Of a stretch of 15,436 bases of DNA, positions 1 through 6,746 are shown one piece after another. The stretch's first letter is position 1, and each line of letters begins with the position of its first letter. The translations under genes and the position numbers were made by a program. The DNA is from Limisoma sp963590405. GTDB lineage: Bacteria > Bacteroidota > Bacteroidia > Bacteroidales > Muribaculaceae. The DNA lies in NCBI GenBank assembly GCA_963590405.1, contig CAVAPE010000058.1, positions 1 to 15,436 on the forward strand, in the 5' to 3' direction. A model generated the notes under the pieces. The model saw only the letters and a list, made by a program, of their open reading frames with translations. It searched no databases and had not been told where the DNA came from.

Positions 1-2
1 GT

Positions 3-50
3 CATATAGATGGGGATACAAAGCGTGTTGCCGTCGTTATTGCTCTATAA
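3..50 (+). CDS. possible 3' end of an upstream gene (partial)
   Basis: The reading frame starting at base 3 is open from the window edge and gives about 15 residues (HIDGDTKRVAVVIAL) before a TAA at 48-50. The composition is plausible for a protein C-terminus, but an open frame this short is easily chance, and another frame here is also open for a similar distance. No function can be assigned. Confidence 0.2.
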   Translation, partial: HIDGDTKRVAVVIAL

Positions 51-93
51 TTTGACAAAATGTGTCGAAATCGTAAATTTATGACGAAAAAAG

Positions 94-124
94 TTTTATT
101 TTTTTGGATATATGCGTAATTTTG
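94..124 (+). promoter_or_regulatory. putative Bacteroidetes-type promoter for the BspA-like gene
   Basis: TAATTTTG at 117-124 fits the Bacteroidetes -7 consensus TAnnTTTG. An imperfect -33 element (GTTT, TTT at 94-96) lies 20 nt upstream, within the usual 19-21 nt spacing. The predicted start would leave a very AT-rich leader of roughly 45 nt before the ATG at 176, with no Shine-Dalgarno, which is normal for this phylum. The -33 match is weak, so the call rests on the -7 box and its position. Confidence 0.45.
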
Positions 125-175
125 TCGGAATTTATGAGCAATCACACAAAAAATATTTATTAATTATTAATTTTT

Positions 176-736
176 ATGAAGAAGATTTTATTCTCTTTAT
201 CGCTGGCGCTCTTGGCTTCAAGTAGCGCTTTTGCGGCGGTGGGCGATACCTTCACGATTGATGGCGTCGTCTACACGGTGGGGGAGAACAACACCGTCAT
301 CGTCTCTGACGTTGTTAACAAAGAACTCCCTTCTGTGGTCACCTTGACATCAAAGGTCACAGACCCATCCACCAATACTGAATACACCTTGACTGAAATC
401 GGCGAGGATGCATTCTATTGGGCCAATATGGTTAGCGTCAATGTCCCAAACACGGTTACTAAACTTGCCGACAAGGCATTCTACAGTTGCAGCAACCTCG
501 CTTCGGTAACATTCGACGAGGGTAGCCAAGTGAAAACCATCGGCGGCTATGCTTTTGGCTCTGCCAAAAAACTTACGTCAATTGTAATCCCGGAAGGCGT
601 TGAAAGCCTCGGCAACAGTTGCTTCTTTGCCGACGAAAAATTGACAAGCATTACTTTGCCGTCAACATTGAAGACCATTTCCCGTCGTGCTTCTACAAGT
701 GCGGCTTTGCAAGTATCACGCTCCCAGAAGGGTTGA
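176..736 (+). CDS. BspA-like leucine-rich surface protein, N-terminal part (frameshifted gene)
   Basis: This is the 5' part of a gene that continues in another frame to 4086. The 186-residue product begins with a clear signal peptide (MKKILFSLSLALLASSSAFA, cleavage near residue 21), so the protein is exported. From about residue 70 it carries LRR_5/BspA-type repeats, each with an AF or CF core (EDAFYW, DKAFYSC, GYAFGS, NSCFFAD) followed by LTSITLP-like strands. BspA-family proteins are surface proteins of oral and gut Bacteroidetes and other microbes, often linked to adhesion; the ligand here is unknown. Native sequence stops near residue 172. The last residues (ASTSAALQVSRSQKG) are out-of-frame, because the expected RRAFYKC repeat is found only in the -1 frame. 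An ATG in a suitable AT-rich leader and a promoter-like box at 117-124 support the start. Confidence 0.85.
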   Translation: MKKILFSLSLALLASSSAFAAVGDTFTIDGVVYTVGENNTVIVSDVVNKELPSVVTLTSKVTDPSTNTEYTLTEIGEDAFYWANMVSVNVPNTVTKLADKAFYSCSNLASVTFDEGSQVKTIGGYAFGSAKKLTSIVIPEGVESLGNSCFFADEKLTSITLPSTLKTISRRASTSAALQVSRSQKG

Positions 737-3700
737 CTACGCTCGGCAAAAAGGCTTTCCTCTCATGCGACAAGTTGACGTCAATCACAATTCCTGCTGC
801 CATAACCAAATTGGAGGAGGGTGTGTTTAACGGCGCAATTTCCCTTACTACGGTTAATTTCCCGGCTGGACTTACCGAAATCGGCGATGAGTGCTTCCTT
901 GAGACTGGTCTTACGGGCGAAATTACGCTTCCTGCTACTCTTACTCAACTCGGTGATGGCGCTTTTGCAAAAAGCAAAATTACGTCATTCAATATCGCAG
1001 CAGGCAACACGACGTTCACCAAGGTTGGCGATTTGGTCTACTCTGCCGACAAATCGCTCGTCTATGCTTATCCAAGCGCTTGCCCTAACACGGAGGTGAC
1101 TGTCGACCCAGCATGTGTCGGCATTTCTGGCGCAGCATTCTGGGGCTCGAACGTGACCAAGGTCACTCTCCCTGAAGGCTTCCGCGCTTTTGACGAATAT
1201 TCATTCTGCCAGGCATCATCGCTCACAAGCATCAATTTCCCTTCTACGTTGGTCTTCTTCGGCGAACAGGCATTTGCTGGCACTGGATTGACCTCGATCG
1301 TTATTCCAGAGGGCGTTTGTCAACTGCCAGAGGCTGTGTTCGCTCAGTGCGAGAGCCTTACGGAAATTTCATTCCCGTCGTCGTTGAACTATATCGACAT
1401 CCGCAACTTGTGGAAATGTTCGAAACTTGAAAAAATAAATTGCTACGGCTCTGCCGCTCCAGTTCTTGAATCATGGTATGAGTCTTACGAATCGCCATTC
1501 TACAATGTGCCTTCAACTTGTAAGGTGCATGTGCCAGCTGGATGTAAGTCAAACTACACAGGCGACTGGACTGACGCATTCTCTTCATCGCGCATCATCG
1601 ACGACCTCCCAGGCTATATCGCAGTTTCTTCGACAACTCCAGCTGCCAAATCTTCAGTTGCTACTCTTAACAATGTTGTCGTTGCCTACACTGCTGAGGA
1701 TGGCGCAACATACAGTGTCGCTACTGCATCGCCTGCCGTAGAACTGCAGGCTGGTCCTTTGGCTGCTGGCGTGCCTGTTGGCGCTAAGGTGGCTGTCGAC
1801 CATTGGACTGCTACTGCCGATGCTGCAACACTTACCCTTACTCCTTACGATGCATCAAACAAGGCTCTTGCTCTTAACCTTGAGAAAGACAAGGAATATT
1901 ACCTCACCATTCCTGGCGGTGTGCTTGCCGACAATAACGGCAAGGCTAACGAGCGTGCATTCATTAAATATGTAGGCGACTATGAGGCTCCGTCTTTGGC
2001 TCCTACAGCCACTTCGCCAGCCAACGATGCCAAGATCGCTGCATTCGATGGCGTTGATGTCACTTTCGACGAGGCTGTTACCATTGTTTCGTCAAAAACA
2101 AGCAGCATCAAGTTCCTTAAGGGTAGCATCGATGATGACGGCAACGTAACTGGTACAGATGCTACATCGAGCGACTTCGACACGTGGATGGTTTCCAACT
2201 CTGGTGCGAAAACAACTCCTCGCATCTGGATGGCAGATATGGACTACTACACTTGTTCTTCAACTCTTGAGGCCAACGCTGATTACTATCTCGTAATCCC
2301 TGCAGGTCTCTTCAAGAACAGCGCAGGTACTGAAAATGCACAAATCGTGCTTCACTACACTAAGGCTTCTCTTACTCCGTCAAGCTATTCTCCAGCCAAC
2401 GACGCAGAAATTGATACCTTCGACGGCGTTGACCTTACATTTGCCGAGGATGTGTCTGTTGTTTCTTCAAAGAAGAGCGGCATCAAGTTCGTCAAGGGTA
2501 GCATCGATGCAGAAGGCAATGTAACAGGCACTGATGCTACATCGAGCGACTTCGACTCTTGGATTGTTACAAGCTCGAAGCGCGCACCGCGCATCTTCAT
2601 GGCCGACATGGATTCTTATTCATGCTCAACAAGCCTTGAGGCTGATGCCGACTACTACCTCGTAATCCCTGCAGGTCTCTTCAAGAACGGCTCTGGTTCT
2701 GTCAACGAGCAGATTGTGCTCCACTACACCAAGCCAGAGGCTAAACCTGTAGTCCCAACAAGCTATTCTCCAGCCAACGACGCAGAAATCGATACTTTCG
2801 ACGGTGTTGACATTGCATTCAGCGAGGACGTAACAGTTGTTTCTGCACAGAAGAGCGCCATCAAGTTCCTCAAAGGCAGCATCGACGCAGAGGGCAACGT
2901 AACTGGTACAGATGCAACATCGGGCGACTTCGATTCTTGGATGGTAACTGGTTCCAAGACATCGCAACGCATCTGGATGGCTGACATGGATGCCTACACT
3001 TGCTCTTCTACCCTTGAGAGCGGTGCAAACTACTACCTCGTAATCCCTGCCGGTCTCTTCAAGAACAGCGCAGGTTCATTCAACGAGCAAATCGTGCTCC
3101 ACTACACCAAGGCAGAGCCTCAGCCTGTCGTTCCTACTGCCTACTCTCCAGCCAACGACACTGAGTTGGACGCATTCGACGGTGTAGACCTTACATTCAG
3201 CGAGGACGTAACAGTCGTTTCTGCAAAGAAGAGCAGCATCAAGTTCCTTAAAGGCAGTGAAACTGGCACAGATGCTACATCGAGCGACTTCGATTCTTGG
3301 ATGGTAACTGGCTCCAAAACATCGCAACGCATTTGGATGGCAGATATGGATTCCTATACTTGCTCAACTACATTTGAGGCAGGTGCCGACTACTATCTCG
3401 TAATCCCTGAAGGTCTCTTTAAGAACGCCAAGGGATATGTTAACGATGAAATCGTGCTCCACTACTACAAGTCTGAGCCGTTGCCAGCATTGGTTCCTGT
3501 ATCGTTCTCACCAGCCAACGACGCTACAATTGATTCGTTCAGCGGTGTTGACGTAACATTCGATGAGGACGTTACAACCGACTCTTCAAAGAAGAGCGCC
3601 ATCAAGTTTGTCAAGGGCAGCATCGATGCAGAAGGCAACGTAACTGGTTCAGACGCTACAGCAGCCGACTTCGATTCGTGGTTTGTTACAAGCAGCAAGC

Positions 3701-4086
3701 GTGCTCCTCGCATCTTTATGGGCGACATGGACTCATTCTCTTGCACAACCAACCTTGAGGCTGATGCCGACTACTACCTCGTAATCCCTGCAGGTCTCTT
3801 CAAGAACGCAGCAGGCTCAGTCAACGAGCAGACAGTGCTTCACTACACGAAAGCCAGCGGCGTCAACGCAATTGATGCACAGTCAATCGTAGTTGCTGCA
3901 GAAGCAGGTACAATTATTGTCAAGGCAGCCAACGCCAAGGTAGACGTTTACACTGCCGCTGGCGTTAATGTGGCAGCAACAGCGACAGTAGGCGGACTGG
4001 CACGCATCAGCGGTCTCGCTTCAGGCATCTACGTCGTACGTGCCGTTCAAGACGATGTCGTCAAGACAGTCAAAGTACGTTTGTAA
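619..4086 (+). CDS. BspA-like LRR and Ig-repeat surface protein with sorting-type tail, C-terminal part (frameshifted gene)
   Basis: This frame carries the rest of the gene that starts at 176. Its nominal start (TTG at 619) is not credible; genuine sequence begins near 691 (FYKCGFASITLPEGL). Rejoined, the protein would be about 1303 residues: signal peptide 1-20, LRR_5 repeats about 50-475 (13 AF/CF/VF cores counted in total), a degenerate Ig-like unit about 480-610, and five strongly similar Ig-like units about 611-1227. Each of those starts near SPAND, contains FDGVD and DFDSW motifs, and ends with YYLVIPAGLFKN and IVLHYTK. A tail about 1229-1303 (VDVYTAAG, ASGIYVVRA, KTVKVRL) resembles a type IX secretion sorting domain or a related Bacteroidales C-terminal domain such as DUF6383. 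The architecture suggests a secreted, surface-anchored stalked adhesin. Over 1100 codons stay open after the break, so the damage is recent, an assembly error, or tolerated. Confidence 0.8.
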   Translation: MLLCRRKIDKHYFAVNIEDHFPSCFYKCGFASITLPEGLTTLGKKAFLSCDKLTSITIPAAITKLEEGVFNGAISLTTVNFPAGLTEIGDECFLETGLTGEITLPATLTQLGDGAFAKSKITSFNIAAGNTTFTKVGDLVYSADKSLVYAYPSACPNTEVTVDPACVGISGAAFWGSNVTKVTLPEGFRAFDEYSFCQASSLTSINFPSTLVFFGEQAFAGTGLTSIVIPEGVCQLPEAVFAQCESLTEISFPSSLNYIDIRNLWKCSKLEKINCYGSAAPVLESWYESYESPFYNVPSTCKVHVPAGCKSNYTGDWTDAFSSSRIIDDLPGYIAVSSTTPAAKSSVATLNNVVVAYTAEDGATYSVATASPAVELQAGPLAAGVPVGAKVAVDHWTATADAATLTLTPYDASNKALALNLEKDKEYYLTIPGGVLADNNGKANERAFIKYVGDYEAPSLAPTATSPANDAKIAAFDGVDVTFDEAVTIVSSKTSSIKFLKGSIDDDGNVTGTDATSSDFDTWMVSNSGAKTTPRIWMADMDYYTCSSTLEANADYYLVIPAGLFKNSAGTENAQIVLHYTKASLTPSSYSPANDAEIDTFDGVDLTFAEDVSVVSSKKSGIKFVKGSIDAEGNVTGTDATSSDFDSWIVTSSKRAPRIFMADMDSYSCSTSLEADADYYLVIPAGLFKNGSGSVNEQIVLHYTKPEAKPVVPTSYSPANDAEIDTFDGVDIAFSEDVTVVSAQKSAIKFLKGSIDAEGNVTGTDATSGDFDSWMVTGSKTSQRIWMADMDAYTCSSTLESGANYYLVIPAGLFKNSAGSFNEQIVLHYTKAEPQPVVPTAYSPANDTELDAFDGVDLTFSEDVTVVSAKKSSIKFLKGSETGTDATSSDFDSWMVTGSKTSQRIWMADMDSYTCSTTFEAGADYYLVIPEGLFKNAKGYVNDEIVLHYYKSEPLPALVPVSFSPANDATIDSFSGVDVTFDEDVTTDSSKKSAIKFVKGSIDAEGNVTGSDATAADFDSWFVTSSKRAPRIFMGDMDSFSCTTNLEADADYYLVIPAGLFKNAAGSVNEQTVLHYTKASGVNAIDAQSIVVAAEAGTIIVKAANAKVDVYTAAGVNVAATATVGGLARISGLASGIYVVRAVQDDVVKTVKVRL
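690..692 (+). other. frameshift site within the BspA-like gene
   Basis: The upstream frame reads ...LKTISRRA and the -1 frame continues FYKCGFASITLPEGL. Adding one T to the TT at 691-692 would give GCT TTC TAC and restore the alanine-phenylalanine core seen in nearly every other repeat of this protein. The simplest reading is therefore a single-base deletion here. No long homopolymer or convincing X XXY YYZ slippery heptamer is present, which argues against phase variation or programmed frameshifting. Confidence 0.75.
2008..3852 (+). repeat. five tandem Ig-like coding repeats of about 360-380 bp
   Basis: The SPAND motif recurs with its serine codon at 2014, 2389, 2767, 3145 and 3508, giving spacings of 375, 378, 378 and 363 bp. 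Conservation extends to the DNA level: the block encoding LVIPAGLFKN recurs almost unchanged at 2290-2319, 2659-2688, 3037-3066, 3397-3426 and 3779-3808. Unit 4 lacks about 18 bp, reading KGSETGTD where other units have KGSIDAEGNVTGTD. A diverged sixth unit precedes the array (about 1615-1990). The fold resembles bacterial Ig-like (Big_5/SbsA-type) domains. Confidence 0.85.
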
Positions 4087-4122
4087 ACGATAACAGGCGT
4101 CCTCACGACGCAATCCCCAACC

Positions 4123-4157
4123 AAGCGGGTGGTAGCCACGGCAACCACCCGCTTTTT
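4123..4157 (+). terminator. intrinsic terminator after the BspA-like gene
   Basis: A perfect 11-bp GC-rich stem (AAGCGGGTGGT at 4123-4133 with ACCACCCGCTT at 4144-4154) encloses a 10-nt loop and runs into T residues at 4153-4157. It lies 36 nt past the stop at 4086 and should separate the BspA-like gene from the gene at 4384. Confidence 0.9.
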
Positions 4158-4383
4158 CAATCTCTTACAACAAAAGTCCAGTAAGCGAATATTTCCGCTT
4201 CAACTCTTGCGAGTTAACTATTTTTTCTATAACTTGCCACTGTTTATTAGTAAGGTCCGATTGATTTTACATAATAATTAATTGAATGAAAAATATCCCT
4301 TATTGCGGCATTGTGATTTACTTTCTGCAAAAGAAAATCAAGCAGATGCCATAATCGACAGAGTGGAGATTTAAATAAAACTT
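4158..4383 (+). other. AT-rich intergenic spacer
   Basis: This spacer lies between the terminator and the ATG at 4384 and presumably holds the promoter of the Sel1-LRR gene. I found no clean TAnnTTTG box with a -33 TTG at the right spacing; the nearest approximations (around 4219 and 4319) each have mismatches. The only other structure is a weak 5-bp inverted repeat (AAGCG/CGCTT near 4182-4201) and a 22-codon ORF at 4286-4354. Confidence 0.5.
4286..4354 (+). CDS. possible 22-codon small ORF upstream of the Sel1-LRR gene
   Basis: An ATG at 4286 opens a frame encoding MKNIPYCGIVIYFLQKKIKQMP, which stops at TAA 4352-4354, 29 nt before the next gene. It has a short hydrophobic centre and a basic tail. 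No family is recognised. An ORF of this size can occur by chance in AT-rich DNA, and nothing else in the sequence supports its translation. Confidence 0.15.
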   Translation: MKNIPYCGIVIYFLQKKIKQMP

Positions 4384-6324
4384 ATGGTAAATAAAAAATT
4401 GAATCCTGAAGAATATGGGTTTGTCATTGGAAAAGGATTGGAAAAAGAGCTGGCAGATATCATACAAGAATATGTCGCAGTATTAATAGAGCGAGGAGTC
4501 AAATCTCCTTTTAACTTGTTAGCATTTTCAAAATTCAACAAAGATTTTGAAAATGCATTTGATGATGCATACGACTATATTGAAAAAGCTGCAAACAATG
4601 GTGATGTTGCTGCTGAGAAAACACTAACTAAGATTGAAGAATTGTTGGACTATGATTCACAGAATCCATTTGTTATACAGGCCGATGTTGAGGAAAATGT
4701 GAGAGCAGCAAATTTCGGCGACATCTATTCGCAAGGTATGCTTGGGGACAGGTACTATTATGGGAAAGGAGTTGAAAAGGATTATTGTAAAGCCGCTTAT
4801 TGGTACAGAATTGCAGCGGAGCAGGGACTAAAGTTTGCCCAATACAATCTTGCTGGTTGCTATGAATTGGGACGTGGTGTTGAAAAAGACAAAGACAAAG
4901 CTCTTGAATGGTACAAAAAAGCTGCAGAACTTGGAGTCTGGGAGGCAAAAAGAGCATTAAAACGCATCGATCTTGAAACATCTCTTTCTGAGGAAGAATT
5001 GTTGCCATATATGCCTACTTATATATGGGAGGGTGAGCGAGATAAATCATGGAAGGACGAGTATGGAGTAGAGTATAGTGAGGACGGCAAACGACTGATA
5101 GACGCACCATCGGATATAAAAGAGTATATCATCAGAGAGGGGACACAAGTGATATGCAACGGAGCATTTTGTAGGTGCGAGAAGTTGGCTTCTGTCATAT
5201 TCCCTGAAAGTGTTTTAATAATTGGACACTCGGCTTTCAAGTGGTGTCCTTTGAAAACCATTAATCTCCCTATGTATTTGAGGGAAATCGGCGAGTCCGC
5301 TTTTCGATGGACAAGACTTAAGCGCTTGGTGATTCCCGAACATGTGGAGATTATTGGCGATATGGCGTTCTTAGAATGCGACAAAATGAAATCACTCACA
5401 ATACCAAAGAGCGTCCGTGAAATTGGAGTCGGAGCGTTTGCTCGGAACAAAGCCCTGAAATCCATTCGCGTATCTCCTGACAACAACAACTTTGATTCAC
5501 GCAACGACTGCAATGCTATCATTGAAACTAAAAGTGACACACTTATAATTGGTTGTCAAACGACAATGATTCCGCAAAGCGTCAAAGCCATTGGAAACCG
5601 AGCTTTCTTAGGATGCGTTTCCATAAAGACGATAGAAATACCAACTGGGGTTGAGTACATAGGTAATATGGCTTTCCTCGGGTGTGATGGATTGGAGAAA
5701 GTCTTAATGGCAAATAGAGTAAAAAAGATTGACAGTCGAGCATTTTTGGGATGCAGGGCACTCAAAGACATTCAATTGTCCACGACATTAGAAGAAATCG
5801 GTAATAAAGCGTTCCAGGAATGCCACTCATTAGTTCATGTACAACTGCCAGGCTCACTGAAAGTCATTGTTGAGAAAGCTTTTGCCAATTGCTTCAATCT
5901 GACTTCTCTTGTTATTCCCAATAGTGTCACGTTCATTGGAGATGGGGCTTTTGCGGATTGTGCTAACTTAACGGAAGTCACGTTGTCAAATTCACTCAAA
6001 AAGATTGGTGACCATCTTTTTTGTGGTTGCAATAAGTTGTCGTCAATTAACATACCAGACGGAGTTAAGATAATTGGTCGCTTTGCATTCCAATATTGCG
6101 TAAATCTTAACAGAAGAATTATACTTCCAGACAGTGTCGAGTTGATTGAAGAAGGAGCGTTTGATAATTGTAATTCTATTGAAATTGTTCTGAATTTAGA
6201 TAAAACAGAAATTGTAGAACCAAAAGTCAAAAAATTGAAGAGCACAGTGACCAATTTAGAAGACATTCTAAGAAAAGTAAGAGTCGGTAATTTCTCAAAA
6301 AGGGGGGAAGATAGTTGTCGTTGA
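4384..6324 (+). CDS. Sel1-like repeat and BspA-like LRR_5 fusion protein, probably cytoplasmic
   Basis: The 646-residue product has no signal peptide, lipobox or transmembrane stretch, so it is probably cytoplasmic, unlike typical BspA proteins. Residues 1-105 look helical and acidic. Two Sel1-like repeats follow at about 108-184 (GDRYYYGKGVEKDYCKAAYWY and AGCYELGRGVEKDKDKALEWY type), helical scaffolds that commonly mediate protein-protein contacts. A linker (YGVEYSEDGKRLIDAPSDIK) leads into LRR_5 repeats from about 240 to 605, with 14 AF/LF cores such as NRAFLGC, NMAFLGC and DGAFADC, interrupted by the DSRNDCNAIIE insert often seen in Bacteroidales LRR proteins. The C-terminus (about 606-646) is lysine-rich. 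No catalytic residues are visible, so a binding or scaffold role is inferred. The gene is visibly more AT-rich than the BspA-like gene upstream, perhaps reflecting different ancestry. An A5G6 tract lies just before the stop. Confidence 0.88.
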   Translation: MVNKKLNPEEYGFVIGKGLEKELADIIQEYVAVLIERGVKSPFNLLAFSKFNKDFENAFDDAYDYIEKAANNGDVAAEKTLTKIEELLDYDSQNPFVIQADVEENVRAANFGDIYSQGMLGDRYYYGKGVEKDYCKAAYWYRIAAEQGLKFAQYNLAGCYELGRGVEKDKDKALEWYKKAAELGVWEAKRALKRIDLETSLSEEELLPYMPTYIWEGERDKSWKDEYGVEYSEDGKRLIDAPSDIKEYIIREGTQVICNGAFCRCEKLASVIFPESVLIIGHSAFKWCPLKTINLPMYLREIGESAFRWTRLKRLVIPEHVEIIGDMAFLECDKMKSLTIPKSVREIGVGAFARNKALKSIRVSPDNNNFDSRNDCNAIIETKSDTLIIGCQTTMIPQSVKAIGNRAFLGCVSIKTIEIPTGVEYIGNMAFLGCDGLEKVLMANRVKKIDSRAFLGCRALKDIQLSTTLEEIGNKAFQECHSLVHVQLPGSLKVIVEKAFANCFNLTSLVIPNSVTFIGDGAFADCANLTEVTLSNSLKKIGDHLFCGCNKLSSINIPDGVKIIGRFAFQYCVNLNRRIILPDSVELIEEGAFDNCNSIEIVLNLDKTEIVEPKVKKLKSTVTNLEDILRKVRVGNFSKRGEDSCR

Positions 6325-6346
6325 GGCTATTTTAGCGTAACTTTGC
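6314..6346 (+). promoter_or_regulatory. Bacteroidetes-type promoter for the small sorting-tail protein
   Basis: TAACTTTGC at 6338-6346 matches the TAnnTTTG(Y) -7 consensus exactly, and GTTG at 6314-6317 provides a -33 TTG separated by 20 nt. The -33 element overlaps the last codons of the Sel1-LRR gene. Transcription should start about 15 nt before the ATG at 6366 and may also serve the FISUMP gene at 6747. Confidence 0.6.
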
Positions 6347-6365
6347 AACTGGATATTTCGGAACA

Positions 6366-6701
6366 ATGGTGAAACGGCTGATTTTTATTATATTATTGTC
6401 TTTCTCATTTGGCATTCAGTCAATTGATGCGCAAACACGCTATGCGTGGCGCGAATCGGTCGTGACCAATGCTTCCACTCCAGTCAACACTAACCACGCA
6501 GACGAGGGGGTAGAGGTCTACACTCGTTCTGGTGCGCTGATAGTGCGCAATCAGGAGCGCACCACTGTCACTGTGTTGACAATTCTCGGTCAAGCCATTT
6601 CTACAACCACTCTCAACGCCGGCACTCACGAGTTGCGCATTGGCACCCACGGCATCTATCTTGTCAAAATTGGTAACAGCACAATTCGGGTTGCGCTGTA
6701 A
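6366..6701 (+). CDS. small exported protein consisting mainly of a sorting-type C-terminal domain
   Basis: The 111-residue product starts with a basic residue cluster and hydrophobic core (MVKRLIFIILLSFSFG) ending in SIDA/QT, a good signal peptidase I site near residue 22. After a short polar stretch (23-47), residues 48-111 resemble a complete type IX secretion sorting domain: VTVLTILGQ, a TLNAGTHEL strand, HGIYLVKIG, and a final IRVAL. Such domains normally sit at the end of large secreted proteins, which are recognised by the secretion machinery and attached to the surface; here there is essentially no cargo. It could be a remnant of a decayed larger gene, or a small surface protein in its own right. 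The following FISUMP gene begins 45 nt downstream with no obvious terminator or promoter between, so the two may form an operon. Function is unknown. Confidence 0.75.
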   Translation: MVKRLIFIILLSFSFGIQSIDAQTRYAWRESVVTNASTPVNTNHADEGVEVYTRSGALIVRNQERTTVTVLTILGQAISTTTLNAGTHELRIGTHGIYLVKIGNSTIRVAL

Positions 6702-6746
6702 GTGTGGCAATAAATAGCATTATTAGTTACAAACTCACTAACGATT

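Noticed and set aside
46..54. TATAATTTG as a second promoter for the BspA-like gene
   Set aside because: Spacing within the box does not fit TAnnTTTG, and the only upstream TTG (28-30) is too close. The box at 117-124 is better placed.
671..692. Programmed -1 frameshifting in the BspA-like gene
   Set aside because: No X XXY YYZ slippery heptamer fits the frame around ATT TCC CGT CGT GCT, and I saw no clear downstream stimulatory hairpin. A one-base deletion explains the repeat cores better.
2385..3752. Minus-strand ORFs repeated across the Ig-like region
   Set aside because: They are similar to each other only because the plus-strand coding repeats are similar. No signals of independent translation are seen; they are shadows.
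2008..3852. CRISPR-like repeat array
   Set aside because: Repeat unit is about 370 bp, stays in frame and encodes Ig-like domains; there are no short repeats with unique spacers.
4182..4201. Second terminator or riboswitch element in the spacer after the BspA-like gene
   Set aside because: Only a 5-bp stem without a following T tract; the hairpin at 4123-4157 is sufficient.
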